Shown piece after piece: positions 8,465-16,409 of a stretch of DNA of 64,000 nt. How positions within the stretch are numbered: the first letter of the stretch is position 1; each line of letters begins with the position of its first letter. The DNA comes from CAWARU01 sp963784575. GTDB taxonomy: Bacteria; Pseudomonadota; Gammaproteobacteria; UBA6186; Azoamicaceae. The DNA lies in contig CAWARU010000001.1 in assembly GCA_963784575.1 (NCBI GenBank), forward strand, positions 2,418,001-2,482,000, in the 5' to 3' direction. The notes under the pieces are model-generated. The model did not search any database and was not told the DNA's origin. It worked only from the letters and a program-made list of their open reading frames with translations. The translations under genes were made by a program, and so were the position numbers.

Positions 8465-9010
8465 TCATGGGATGACTTCCCCAGCACAATAAATCCAGAA
8501 CATTGCATCGGATAATGACATTTGTGCTAGACAAGCTTTCCAGAAAATACAGAATGACTCAGCGCTTCTTCCTAGGTCTGGAGCTCTACTCTTCAAATGC
8601 AAGGAATGTATCGGAAACATAGTTCGAAGGCGCAGCTCCCAGCGCGCTATTGTGCTTCTGACTGGAGGCGTCTTACTTGCGATGTACCGCAGGGAATGTT
8701 CCAAAATATCCAGTGACAATACAAGCTGCTGCACTGACCAGAGGTACCACCTTCTGGGAGAAATGCAATTTGGTAATACTGAACAAGTACGACGACAGTG
8801 TTTGCAAAAAAATCTTGGAATCAAGACAGGATTTAGAGAATCTTCGCAGTGATTCTCTCTGTCTGCTTTGCGTTCGCGAAAACCATGGCATCTTAATCCT
8901 GCTTTACCGCAGTATCCGCATTTAGAGGGTCGAAAGGGTTTTGACCCATGCTGATAGATAAATTCAACATATTCTACAAGTGAATTAAAGAACCGCGCTA
9001 TAATTAACAT
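8465..9010 (-). CDS. Zinc-ribbon, DUF6431-like transposon protein (181 aa)
   Basis: The start at ATG 9010 is set by GGAGAG 8 bases upstream. Cysteine pairs CGYCG (residues ~31-35) and CKHCRRTC (~66-73) form a zinc-ribbon-like N-terminal part, followed by helices with STIARWELRLR that could be an HTH. The layout matches DUF6431-type proteins that accompany DDE transposase/ATPase modules. It lies inside the inferred terminal repeats, so it belongs to the element. It may bind DNA or regulate transposition; the activity is unproven. Confidence 0.65.
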   Translation of the reverse strand: MLIIARFFNSLVEYVEFIYQHGSKPFRPSKCGYCGKAGLRCHGFRERKADRENHCEDSLNPVLIPRFFCKHCRRTCSVLPNCISPRRWYLWSVQQLVLSLDILEHSLRYIASKTPPVRSTIARWELRLRTMFPIHSLHLKSRAPDLGRSAESFCIFWKACLAQMSLSDAMFWIYCAGEVIP

Positions 9011-9205
9011 GATTGATCTCTCCTTTTTTTTAATCCACTTATTTTGAGAGGAGGATCTCTGATCTGTTCCTTCAAAATATTTAGAGAGATCAATCACTAT
9101 TAACAATAGGTGTATATAATAATAAATAAATTTTGTTTCGTGGTATTTTAAGGAATGCTGAATTATAAGATTTAATTTATCGCGAAATGAAACTGCTTCT
9201 TCTGC

Positions 9206-10252
9206 CTAAAATAAATTGATACATAACACATGCCCACCATATGCCATAAATATATTATGTATTAATGCTGCTTTTTCTTGTAAAATTTTATTCAGTTCTT
9301 CTGGAGATGAAACTTCGGATTGAGTAAGTTGTGGGTAGAGTTTAAGATAATCATGACCAAGTTTAGCTATATGAAGGGCTGGAGAATAAAGTTCTTTACG
9401 CATTGCCAGCGTTGCAGTCTCTCTTCTTAAACATACATAATTGGTTGCCTGGGGAATGCTAAAACCTCCAGCAATTAGTTCGTCTGCTACCAATGAGCTA
9501 AGATAATCATATGCTAAACGATCTGCTTCAGCCCTTTCCTTTGCAGATCCATGAATTTGAAATATTAGATCTTGATGAAAGCGTGTTTGTGGTTCATGTT
9601 TTTCTAAGAATGCATTTCTTATTTTTTGCCATAATTTATTAGCATCTTCAATGTTCATAGTTTTAGGAGCTACAGTACGAATATATTCATCAAAGGCAAA
9701 ATATCTAATTAATATTGTTTCAGCTTCATAAGGCTTTTTACTTAAGTCTTTAAAAGGGGAAGTTTCTATTGCACCGATTAATGAAATCAAGGCACGAGGA
9801 TGTGGTTCTGCTTCCAAACGTTGTCGCTCAATCTGCTTTACTCGTTCATTTTCTTTTTCAGCCTCTTCTTTTTCTTTTCGTATTTTTTCAGCTTCAAGTC
9901 TAATAGCTTCGAGTTCCTTAAGTCTTAATTCTTCTTTTCTTCCTAATTCACAAGCTATTTTATCATATTTCCTATAATCTTTCATTGCAGCTGAAGGGCC
10001 AATTTTATCAAAGCTTGCTATTTGATCATCACTAATTAAAATTGTTCGATCGACTACCCCATGCTTTATTTGAGTTTCTCTAGATTCTTCCCCAAAAACA
10101 ATCCAAGGTGATATTGCATCTTTCGGCACAAAACTCCAAATAAAATCTCGATAGATTCCACCAAATGGTTCCTTTATACTTGGAGCCCAAACCATCCCTT
10201 GGATGTATAATGTGGATCCCGGTTTTAATAAGATTGTGTAAACAATCATCAT
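9206..10252 (-). CDS. Hypothetical coiled-coil protein (348 aa)
   Basis: The N-terminal ~90 residues look globular (MIVYTILLKPG..IYRDFIWSFVPKD). Residues ~105-148 form a strongly charged coiled coil (KEELRLKELEAIRLEAEKI continuing with repeated EKE). The C-terminal ~190 residues are helical, with no recognised motif. No signal peptide is evident. The stop lies only 12 bases outside the end of the Mu-like element, so the gene escaped interruption. AGGAATA lies ~12 bases before the ATG. The function is unknown. Confidence 0.6.
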   Translation of the reverse strand: MMIVYTILLKPGSTLYIQGMVWAPSIKEPFGGIYRDFIWSFVPKDAISPWIVFGEESRETQIKHGVVDRTILISDDQIASFDKIGPSAAMKDYRKYDKIACELGRKEELRLKELEAIRLEAEKIRKEKEEAEKENERVKQIERQRLEAEPHPRALISLIGAIETSPFKDLSKKPYEAETILIRYFAFDEYIRTVAPKTMNIEDANKLWQKIRNAFLEKHEPQTRFHQDLIFQIHGSAKERAEADRLAYDYLSSLVADELIAGGFSIPQATNYVCLRRETATLAMRKELYSPALHIAKLGHDYLKLYPQLTQSEVSSPEELNKILQEKAALIHNIFMAYGGHVLCINLF

Positions 10253-10492
10253 TTTATAATTTATTCCTATAGCAATGTTGATTAAAAGTCATCGTACGAT
10301 TTTCAATATAAAAAATTGCATCCTATCACACAATGAGAACAAAATATACTCATGATTGTTCAGCTAAATGATGGGTGGAACTGAATGATTGCCAGAGATT
10401 TTTTATGTGTATAGCCTCAAAAGTTATGGTTAAGTCAGTTTATTGTATATTCAAGTATTAATTCAATATTTGTGTTTAATAAAAAATTCCAC

Positions 10493-10521
10493 TTGACATA
10501 GTATATCCACTTGGATATACT
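10493..10521 (+). promoter_or_regulatory. Promoter with embedded palindromic operator for the toxin-antitoxin genes
   Basis: TTGACA (10493-10498), a 17-base spacer and TATACT (10516-10521) form a near-consensus sigma70 promoter. AGTATATCCA-CT-TGGATATACT (10500-10521) is a perfect 10-bp inverted repeat covering the spacer and -10. This is where a toxin-antitoxin complex would bind to repress its own operon. The toxin ATG at 10528 is where transcription should begin, so the mRNA may be leaderless. Confidence 0.75.
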
Positions 10522-10527
10522 TAGCTA

Positions 10528-10875
10528 ATGAGGATAGTATTCTATGGAACAAAGAGGCGGCCAGTTGTTGATTTCATCGATCGCCTGACAGCTAAGGATC
10601 AGGCTAAAATATTGGCCTGTTTGAAAAGTATTGAAGAACTCGGGTTTGATTGTCCGCGTGTTAATTTTAGGCAAATCTCTGGTAAGTTATGGGAGATTAA
10701 AATTCAAACTTCGAGTGCTGGCTATAGAATTTTCTATGTCTCTCTTAGAAGAGATACTTTAGTCTTATTACATGCATATAAAAAGCAATCTCAAAAAGCC
10801 CCTAAAAAAGAAATTGAGATAGCTGAGAAAAGATTAATGGAGGTATTAAATGAAGAAAGCTATTACCTTGAATGA
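10528..10875 (+). CDS. RelE/HigB-family (Gp49-like) toxin
   Basis: A 115-residue protein with the phage-derived Gp49/HigB pattern: short beta start (RIVFYGTKRRPVVDFID), a helix pair with KILACLKSIEELG, then LWEIKIQTSSAGYRIFYVS and LVLLHAYKKQSQKAPKKEIEIA. The last segments correspond to the YRIFY core strand and the HAFxKKxxKTPxxEI motif that carries RelE-like catalytic basic residues. The family cleaves ribosome-bound mRNA. No Shine-Dalgarno precedes the ATG, consistent with a leaderless transcript. The 3' end overlaps the antitoxin start by 26 bases. Confidence 0.88.
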   Translation: MRIVFYGTKRRPVVDFIDRLTAKDQAKILACLKSIEELGFDCPRVNFRQISGKLWEIKIQTSSAGYRIFYVSLRRDTLVLLHAYKKQSQKAPKKEIEIAEKRLMEVLNEESYYLE

Positions 10876-11141
10876 TTACATTGAAAAGAAGCTCAAAAAT
10901 TCCGATTTTAAAGAACAATATGATCAGTGAACTTTTAATTAATGCAATCGCCAAAATGGTTGTAGATTTGAGACATTCTGCAAATCTTACCCAACAACAG
11001 TTGGCTAAAAGAGCCAGAACAACTCAGGCTGTTATTGCTCGACTAGAAAGTGGTGAAGATGAGAGAATTCCGTCAATCGATTTATTGGCAAGAATTGCGA
11101 GTGCCTCGCATGCCAAGTTGAACATTGGATTCATGCAATAA
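10850..11141 (+). pseudogene. HigA-like XRE antitoxin with a +1 frameshift near its N terminus
   Basis: The natural start is ATG 10850 with GGAGG 6 bases upstream, inside the toxin gene end. It encodes MKKAITLNDYIEKKLKNS.., the usual HigA N terminus, but hits TGA at 10928. Deleting one T at about 10928 would join it in frame to ELLINAIAKMVVDLRH followed by an HTH (LTQQQLAKRARTTQAVIARLESG, split at LES). A rescue start exists at ATG 10920, giving a protein with the whole XRE domain but lacking the toxin-facing N terminus. Whether this is mutation, recoding or sequencing error is open. Confidence 0.75.
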
Positions 11142-11185
11142 TAGAATATTCCTCTATCACCTTCGATAATATATTAGAGATCGAA

Positions 11186-11476
11186 ATGCCTGATTTTTGG
11201 GTCTATATTTTACTCTGTGACAATAATAGCTTATATGTGGGTTACACAACAGATCTTATGAAGCGTTATCACTCTCACGTTAGAGGAACTGCTGCAAAAT
11301 ATACGAGAAGTTTTCAACCTTATTCAATAGCACAAGCTTGGCCAATTTATGGAAAAAAGTCTCAAGCTATGAAAATAGAACTGTTTATTAAAAAAATGAA
11401 TAAAACTGAAAAACTGAATATTATTGAGAATCCAATTCTTTTAGAAATAATGATCCTTGAAACAAAAGATATATAA
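11186..11476 (+). CDS. GIY-YIG endonuclease superfamily protein (UPF0213-like)
   Basis: A 96-residue single-domain protein with the family signature WVYILLCDNNSLYVGYTTD at the N terminus, where the two short motifs form the GIY-YIG sheet. The Arg in LMKRYHSHVRG, the AAKYTR segment and a Glu in the second half (KIELFIKK) follow. Its length fits the UPF0213/YhbQ type of small stand-alone GIY-YIG proteins, whose physiological nuclease role is unclear. No strong ribosome site is visible. Confidence 0.85.
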   Translation: MPDFWVYILLCDNNSLYVGYTTDLMKRYHSHVRGTAAKYTRSFQPYSIAQAWPIYGKKSQAMKIELFIKKMNKTEKLNIIENPILLEIMILETKDI

Positions 11477-11620
11477 AAATCATAGATTTAACAAAGTTGT
11501 GATTATGAAAATAATCACGCCTAAAATTTGATTTTGTGATGAGGTTGGATATCTCAAAAAGGATTTAAGGGCTCCCTATCAATTCATAAGCAAAGATGTT
11601 CTATGATTTTCTAAAATCAT

Positions 11621-11830
11621 TCAGGTCGATTGGAAAAATTCAAAAACTTCTTGAGCTTCATTATCATAAAACAATTTGACATCTTGTAATGACGAATCAC
11701 AATAGTCATACGGGAACACATCAGCAATAAACACAAGAGATCTTTTTGTTTCACTAAATTGAAGTGGATCATCTTGTGTCCAAACAGGTTCTTTATCAGC
11801 ATGAGAGATTGCCAAAAGCTGGGCGTTCAA
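11621..11830 (-). pseudogene. Short orphan coding fragment of unknown function
   Basis: A minus-strand frame (open from about 11848) encodes ..NAQLLAISHADKEPVWTQ..RSLVFIADVFPYDYCDS..EVFEFFQST. It has protein-like composition but no ATG and begins inside the dispersed TAACCGTTCACGCAC repeat that also contains the stop of the upstream FkbM gene. It therefore looks like the C-terminal remnant of a gene whose 5' part was lost. The original function is not recognised. Confidence 0.35.
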
Positions 11831-11850
11831 GGGCAGTGCGTGAACGGTTA
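11824..11850 (-). repeat. TAACCGTTCACGCAC dispersed repeat overlapping the fkbM stop
   Basis: On the minus strand TAACCGTTCACGCACTGCCC begins with the TAA stop of the FkbM gene (11848-11850). GCGTTCA..TGAACG can also form a short hairpin here. Closely similar words occur at ~32718 and ~35628. Confidence 0.5.
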
Positions 11851-12666
11851 TGAATCAAATAGCCGGGATCTTAATTCTAATTGCTCTTCTGTTAGGTAAG
11901 TTTTCCATTCAGGAAGCCAATCGTCCATTTGGGATAAAAACAGAGGAGATGAAATACCACAAGCATTTTGCCATAACTTAATTACGTCGAGATTTTCATC
12001 CAGCCGAGGACGCCGGCTAAAATATGCATCTGCTTCTAAGAATTCACCTTCATATGGACCATTAACAATGAGTTGCCTTAGAATAAAGCCATTTTCTTCC
12101 AGATAATTTTTTATTTCTGGAAACAGAGCCTGGTTTTTATACATCGGTTTAAATTGGGTTTCTAATTGAATGCATAGAACATTTTTCAGTACATTTGAGG
12201 CACCCTTGAGTATAGGTAGCTCAAATCCCTGGGTATCCAGCTTTAAAATGTGCGGTGCAGGAACAAGTCCATTCTCTACAACACTATTAATAGTACGAAC
12301 TTCTACTTCTGATTCACCAACAACTTCAAAAATCTTATGGGCTGGGTAATTTTGCAATAAATCTAAATTTGGCTCTAAAAAAGAAGAGCATCCAGGCATG
12401 AAGGTATGAATTAAACGTTTTTTCTCATTTTTATCTCCGAGAGCAAATGGTAAATACTTAATATGAGTATCACGCGTGGCCAGCGAGGAGACATGTTCTG
12501 CTGCGGGATCAAATCCATATGCCTCTATTAAACCTTTGCGAGCTAATTGATCCCAGGAAGCAATGAGCCCGTCTCTAGCACCGATGTCGAAATAAACAAT
12601 TTTTCCAAAGTTATTTTTTGCACTTAAAGCAATTTTATTAAGGTTATCATTTGTGTTGTGTATCAT
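11848..12666 (-). CDS. FkbM-family SAM-dependent methyltransferase
   Basis: A 272-residue protein with the FkbM pattern: glycine-rich SAM-binding start (VYFDIGARDGLIASW, residues ~24-38) and the diagnostic ILKLDTQGFELPILKGA (~151-167) followed by ETQFKPMY. FkbM-type enzymes O-methylate sugars and polyketides in glycan or glycolipid pathways. GGAGGT lies 12 bases before the ATG. It is 68 bases downstream of the inositol-phosphate synthase gene on the same strand, so it may modify the product of this sugar/inositol locus. The substrate is unknown. Confidence 0.82.
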   Translation of the reverse strand: MIHNTNDNLNKIALSAKNNFGKIVYFDIGARDGLIASWDQLARKGLIEAYGFDPAAEHVSSLATRDTHIKYLPFALGDKNEKKRLIHTFMPGCSSFLEPNLDLLQNYPAHKIFEVVGESEVEVRTINSVVENGLVPAPHILKLDTQGFELPILKGASNVLKNVLCIQLETQFKPMYKNQALFPEIKNYLEENGFILRQLIVNGPYEGEFLEADAYFSRRPRLDENLDVIKLWQNACGISSPLFLSQMDDWLPEWKTYLTEEQLELRSRLFDS

Positions 12667-12734
12667 GGATCTTCCTACCTCCTTCTTTCTTTCCCTTCAC
12701 ACGGCTTAAATACTCAGTCTATTTTGCACTGCTC

Positions 12735-13880
12735 TTATGCAGTAATCAATTCTAATTCCGGATTTACTGTTGGGGCAAGTACAGATTCCAATGCTGCAAT
12801 TTGCTCTTGAAAGGTATTTAAGTTTTCTCCACCCAATGGGTACTTAAAAAATAAAGCGAGTTCGGGAATTATCCCGCTGCGATTTTTATGATACTGCAAA
12901 AATGCAGATATTTTTGCAACATCGATAATGATAGGTGCAGCAAGTATAGAATCTTTACATTGCAAATTTACTCTCATGGACATTTCTTCATCTAAAAAAC
13001 CTGTAAAATCAATGACGTCAAAAGATTCTTTATTGTCTTTCCGAGGAGCATAGTAATCAATTCTAACTAAATGATCTTTAACAGGATAACCCAGGGACTT
13101 ATCAAGGACGAATGCTTTTTGTTTAATTTTATTATTTGCGTTTCCCGGATTATTTAAATTTAAGCCATCGTCATTTCCCAAGATATTGGTACTATACCAA
13201 CCATTGACTTTTAAGCTTCTTTGAGCGAAACCTGATGCAAGAACGATTTTCCAATATGTCTGTCCGGTTTTACCATCCCTGCCGCACATCACTGTGCGCT
13301 TTTCTTTAGCTAACTTAACAAGAGATGGCAGCTCAATTGGGTTAGGGGTAAAGTTAATGAAAGGTATATTTTCATGCAAACAGCCAAGCAAATAGGCTAA
13401 ATCACTATATGTCTTTCCTTTTAATTGATAAATTTCCTCTAGCTGTAGTTTTGCAACGGCTGAGTAATCAATGTCAGATGCAGGCAAGACATTTACGGCA
13501 ACTAATTTATAATTTGGAAAAGATTCCCGAAATTTTTTAATATCTTTTCTTATTTGTTCTACTTGATCGAAAATGGATGAACTACTATCAGGCGCTGGTA
13601 ATACAATCTTCTCATCCAATTTTTCTTTTACTTTATTGAAAGTTTCTTCTTTAAAAGGCTTATTTTTATGAAATGAACCACTGAAAGTATTGCCCTTAAC
13701 ATCCCAGCCGCAAAATTCAATTTTTTTATAGTGCTTTTTTAAATTCGAGTGCTTTTGACAAGTAATTAGATAGCTTTCTACACTACTAGGATTTTCTTCC
13801 AAATTACAAATTCCAGCAGCTAAAGTTGTCCCAATACTTCCTTGAGCTCCAATGACACACATTAAAATTTTATCTTGCAT
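12735..13880 (-). CDS. ino1: myo-inositol-1-phosphate synthase (inositol-3-phosphate synthase)
   Basis: The enzyme converts glucose-6-phosphate to 1L-myo-inositol-1-phosphate using NAD+. The N-terminal Rossmann motif GAQGSIGTT and the family blocks DGKTGQTYWK, VNGWYSTNILGN-DDG, DYYAPRKDNKESFD and KDSILAAPIIIDVAK are all present; NFTPN is also conserved. The start at ATG 13880 is preferred because AAGGAC lies 8 bases upstream, giving 381 residues; ATG 13928 lacks a ribosome site. The enzyme is uncommon in gammaproteobacteria. A monophosphatase that could finish inositol synthesis is encoded 4 kb away on the same strand. Confidence 0.92.
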   Translation of the reverse strand: MQDKILMCVIGAQGSIGTTLAAGICNLEENPSSVESYLITCQKHSNLKKHYKKIEFCGWDVKGNTFSGSFHKNKPFKEETFNKVKEKLDEKIVLPAPDSSSSIFDQVEQIRKDIKKFRESFPNYKLVAVNVLPASDIDYSAVAKLQLEEIYQLKGKTYSDLAYLLGCLHENIPFINFTPNPIELPSLVKLAKEKRTVMCGRDGKTGQTYWKIVLASGFAQRSLKVNGWYSTNILGNDDGLNLNNPGNANNKIKQKAFVLDKSLGYPVKDHLVRIDYYAPRKDNKESFDVIDFTGFLDEEMSMRVNLQCKDSILAAPIIIDVAKISAFLQYHKNRSGIIPELALFFKYPLGGENLNTFQEQIAALESVLAPTVNPELELITA

Positions 13881-14015
13881 ATATAAGTCCTTAGCACCAC
13901 GATTGTTTACAGCAATAATTTGTTCCATGCTTCATAATGAGATTAAAAAAGCCAGAATAAAACCTGAAAGTTCACTACTCTAGCATATATTTTTTCAGTC
14001 GTAAAGTTATGTTCT

Positions 14016-14051
14016 TTACTAGTAACCATTACTAGTAATAATTACTGGTAA
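14016..14051. promoter_or_regulatory. Three phased 13-bp palindromic repeats upstream of ino1
   Basis: TTACTAGTAA at 14016, TTACTAGTAA at 14029 and TTACTGGTAA at 14042 are spaced exactly 13 bp apart, each itself a palindrome (the third with one change), with a degenerate fourth half (TGATTACC) after them. They lie between the divergent ino1 and LRR-CaaX genes and look like an array of operator sites for a dimeric regulator. The rest of the 13929-14231 gap holds no gene. Confidence 0.55.
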
Positions 14052-14231
14052 TGATTACCTGTACTTATTTCGTAAGATAGGAAATCCCTAAATAAACTAC
14101 TAAGCTATTGACTTGATTGAGAGGGGCTTAATATCAAAGGGGTAATCTATTCATTGAGTTCTTAGCCAGTATTGAAAGTTGATAGGAATTGTTATACAAA
14201 TATTCTAGTAGTTACTCACAGGAAAATTCTC

Positions 14232-15146
14232 ATGTTTACTTTGCGATACAAGATGTCAGGGGATGCGCCCTCAAATTATCAAAGAACAGTTTATTATTCT
14301 TCTCATCGATTCTCTGAAGTACCTATTCATACAAAAATTTCAAATCCACTGAGTGATACAGAGTTATCCAACTTAACAATTAAAATAGAGAGAGGAACTC
14401 TTACAAAAATAGAACTTGTTGAAAGAAATTTATCTAATGAGCAATTTGTTAAACTTATGGTTTCATGCATGTCTGCGACTTCAATTGTTGAGGAAATAGA
14501 TGTATCAAATAGCCAAATAGGGGATAGTGCTATCAAGGAATTAGTCCATACGTTGTCCGGGAATACTAAAATCAGAAAAATAAATTTGGCTTATAGTAAT
14601 GTTAGCGATGATGCAGTAGATCATCTTATGGAAATTCTCCGCAGCAATTTAACCATTACTAGCATAAATTTGTTCAAAAACCCAATTAGTATTGAAAATT
14701 TACTCAGGTTACGCCCATTTCTAGATAGAAATATAGAGATCGAAACGGAATTAAAAAAATCAAAATATTATTTGAGTCTAAGAGCTGAACTTGTGGGGAA
14801 AAACTTTTCTAATCCCCTGGTATGTATCATTCTCGATTATTATAATGATGCTAAAATACCTGAGGCAAGAGAAGTGATTGCTAAAATTTTATATCGCACG
14901 TCTTTGCCATTAACACCATTAGATGCTAAAACAACTGGTTCTTCGTCCATTTCCCAGAACGCCTTGTTATTCAGTCATTCACAGCAAGCTAGAGCGCAGG
15001 ATGCAAAACAAGCCGCTGAGTTTACAACTGTACAAAGGTATGAGAGTCATGGCATTTCACTATCTCAAGGAGAGATAAGTACAGTAAAATCGCAAGAAGC
15101 GGTAACAAAATCAAATGAAAAACTGCATGACTGTGTTATATTATAA
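14232..15146 (+). CDS. LRR (ribonuclease-inhibitor type) protein ending in a CaaX prenylation box
   Basis: The start at ATG 14232 follows AGGAAAA; an upstream TTG at 14172 is also in frame. Residues ~50-170 contain RI-type leucine-rich repeats (VEEIDVSNSQIGDSAIKELV, IRKINLAYSNVSDDAVDHLM, ITSINLFKNPIS). The C-terminal ~100 residues are Ser/Gln-rich and probably unfolded. The last four residues are Cys-Val-Ile-Leu, a CaaX box predicted to be geranylgeranylated by host enzymes. This pattern, LRR plus CaaX, fits an effector delivered into a eukaryotic cell and anchored to membranes. The gene is divergent to the surrounding sugar genes and probably an insertion in that locus. Confidence 0.75.
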   Translation: MFTLRYKMSGDAPSNYQRTVYYSSHRFSEVPIHTKISNPLSDTELSNLTIKIERGTLTKIELVERNLSNEQFVKLMVSCMSATSIVEEIDVSNSQIGDSAIKELVHTLSGNTKIRKINLAYSNVSDDAVDHLMEILRSNLTITSINLFKNPISIENLLRLRPFLDRNIEIETELKKSKYYLSLRAELVGKNFSNPLVCIILDYYNDAKIPEAREVIAKILYRTSLPLTPLDAKTTGSSSISQNALLFSHSQQARAQDAKQAAEFTTVQRYESHGISLSQGEISTVKSQEAVTKSNEKLHDCVIL

Positions 15147-15166
15147 GGGAATGAAGAAATGAATTG

Positions 15167-15212
15167 TAACTGTTCAGGCAATCCATAGAATTTGGTATAG
15201 CTTGAAAAGTTA
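15167..15212 (+). repeat. Palindromic TAACTGTTCA-type repeat unit
   Basis: TAACTGTTCAGGC (15167-15179) faces GCTTGAAAAGTTA (15200-15212), an imperfect inverted repeat about 46 bp long. It lies just after the LRR-CaaX stop and just before the 3' end of the convergent glycosyltransferase, so it may also act as a bidirectional terminator-like hairpin. Confidence 0.5.
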
Positions 15213-15215
15213 CAT

Positions 15216-16409
15216 TTAAGTTAAAGCATCATAGATATCTACCAATTTATTAACAGAATCCTGCCAGGTTAACAATTTATTCAATATCCCTTTAGTTGAA
15301 TGTTTTAGGGCCATTCTTGCATTATCATCACTCAAAAGTAATAGAACTTTATCGATAAACTCTTGGTCACTCGATGCCTCAAAAAATCCTGGTGGATTTG
15401 TTACTGGCAATCCTTGAGCACCGATAGGAGTAGTCACTATCGCGGCATTACAATAGAGAGCCTCAAGCATTTTAACCTTAATTCCCCCACCCAATCGGAG
15501 AGGACATACAAAAACAGACGCTTTTTTAATAAAAGATTTCATATTGGGTACGTTTGGAAAGACTTTAACATCAATATCATTTTTAAGTTTCATAATATTT
15601 TCGCCAGGTTGATTTCCTACGATGTATAATTTAGCATCAGGAGCATTTTTTTTGATGCCTGGAAATAAGTCATGATAAAAATAGGTGACGGCATCTATAT
15701 TAGGTTTATATTGAAAATTTCCAGTGATCAGCAAGATCTTATCATCTGAGGAATCTAGGTCCAGAGAAACCTCAGACTCATATTGAAGATGGTCGCAGCC
15801 ATCTTGAATTAAATAGATTTTATCTTCAGAAATATATTTTTTTACTATATTGTAATCAAAGTCAGTAAGAACGACACAAGCTTCAACATTCTTCCAAATC
15901 GATGTTTCATATTCCTTCATTAAATCATATTGATTTCTTAAAAAAAACAAATCTTCACTTTCAAGTTTTATTTCTTGTTCAAGGATATTAAATTCAATAT
16001 TTTGTTCAGCAACTACAATTGGTATGGATTTCATTTCAGGGAAATAATATCCCATGTAGAATCCTTCAGCATGAATGAGGTCAATTTGTACATTTTTTAA
16101 AATGTTTTCGATGTGATCTCTCGCTTTATATGAAATAATTCGTAAAATCTTTTCCGGATACACAGGCTCTAGCTCCCTTTTTTCATGTGCACCTAAGCAA
16201 GAAAAAACGGATATTTCAACGCAATAATCTTTAATAAAACTGATATTGGCAAGATCATCTTGATAAGTTTTTGTGATAACAACCAAATAAATATTATAAA
16301 ATTCAGAAATTCTTTTGACAAGCTCATATTCTCGCAACCTTCCTCCACTCAAAGGCGGATAAGGAAGATGTGAAGTTAAGAACAATATACTTTTCTTTTT
16401 TTGACGCAT
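15216..16409 (-). CDS. GT4-like glycosyltransferase
   Basis: A 397-residue GT-B-fold protein. The N terminus carries the acceptor-side loop LPYPPLSGGRLREYELVKR. The C-terminal half has LLITGNFQYKPNIDAVTYF, KLYIVGNQPG and the nucleotide-sugar motif RLGGGIKVKMLEALYCNAAI, as in GT4-type enzymes of exopolysaccharide synthesis. It is cytoplasmic and probably transfers a sugar onto a lipid or glycan acceptor. Its start overlaps the DegT aminotransferase gene by 34 bases, so the two are co-translated. The acceptor is unknown. Confidence 0.85.
   Translation of the reverse strand: MRQKKKSILFLTSHLPYPPLSGGRLREYELVKRISEFYNIYLVVITKTYQDDLANISFIKDYCVEISVFSCLGAHEKRELEPVYPEKILRIISYKARDHIENILKNVQIDLIHAEGFYMGYYFPEMKSIPIVVAEQNIEFNILEQEIKLESEDLFFLRNQYDLMKEYETSIWKNVEACVVLTDFDYNIVKKYISEDKIYLIQDGCDHLQYESEVSLDLDSSDDKILLITGNFQYKPNIDAVTYFYHDLFPGIKKNAPDAKLYIVGNQPGENIMKLKNDIDVKVFPNVPNMKSFIKKASVFVCPLRLGGGIKVKMLEALYCNAAIVTTPIGAQGLPVTNPPGFFEASSDQEFIDKVLLLLSDDNARMALKHSTKGILNKLLTWQDSVNKLVDIYDALT

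Larger units (their letters stand above)
5891..9193 (-). mobile_element. Mu/Tn7-like transposable unit (DDE transposase, AAA ATPase, small protein, DUF6431-like)
   Basis: Four minus-strand genes form a transposition module. The outer ends match as imperfect inverted repeats over 24 bases with four mismatches: GTTACGTTCCGC.. from 5891 against GTTTCATTTCGC.. read inward from 9193, both continuing into ATAAATTAAAT. A 4-bp direct repeat TGCT abuts both ends (5887-5890 and 9194-9197). Further related motifs lie inside each end (near 5926 and 8417), as expected of elements with several transposase-binding sites per end. The exact terminal base and duplication length are inferred. Confidence 0.6.

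Noticed and set aside
8673..8925. Three overlapping frames (both strands) within the zinc-ribbon gene
   Set aside because: They are out-of-frame shadows of the Cys-containing protein that has a proper ribosome site.
13965..14060. The ATTACTAGTAA repeats as a CRISPR-like array
   Set aside because: The period is 13 bp with palindromic units and no spacers; it is an operator-type array, not CRISPR.
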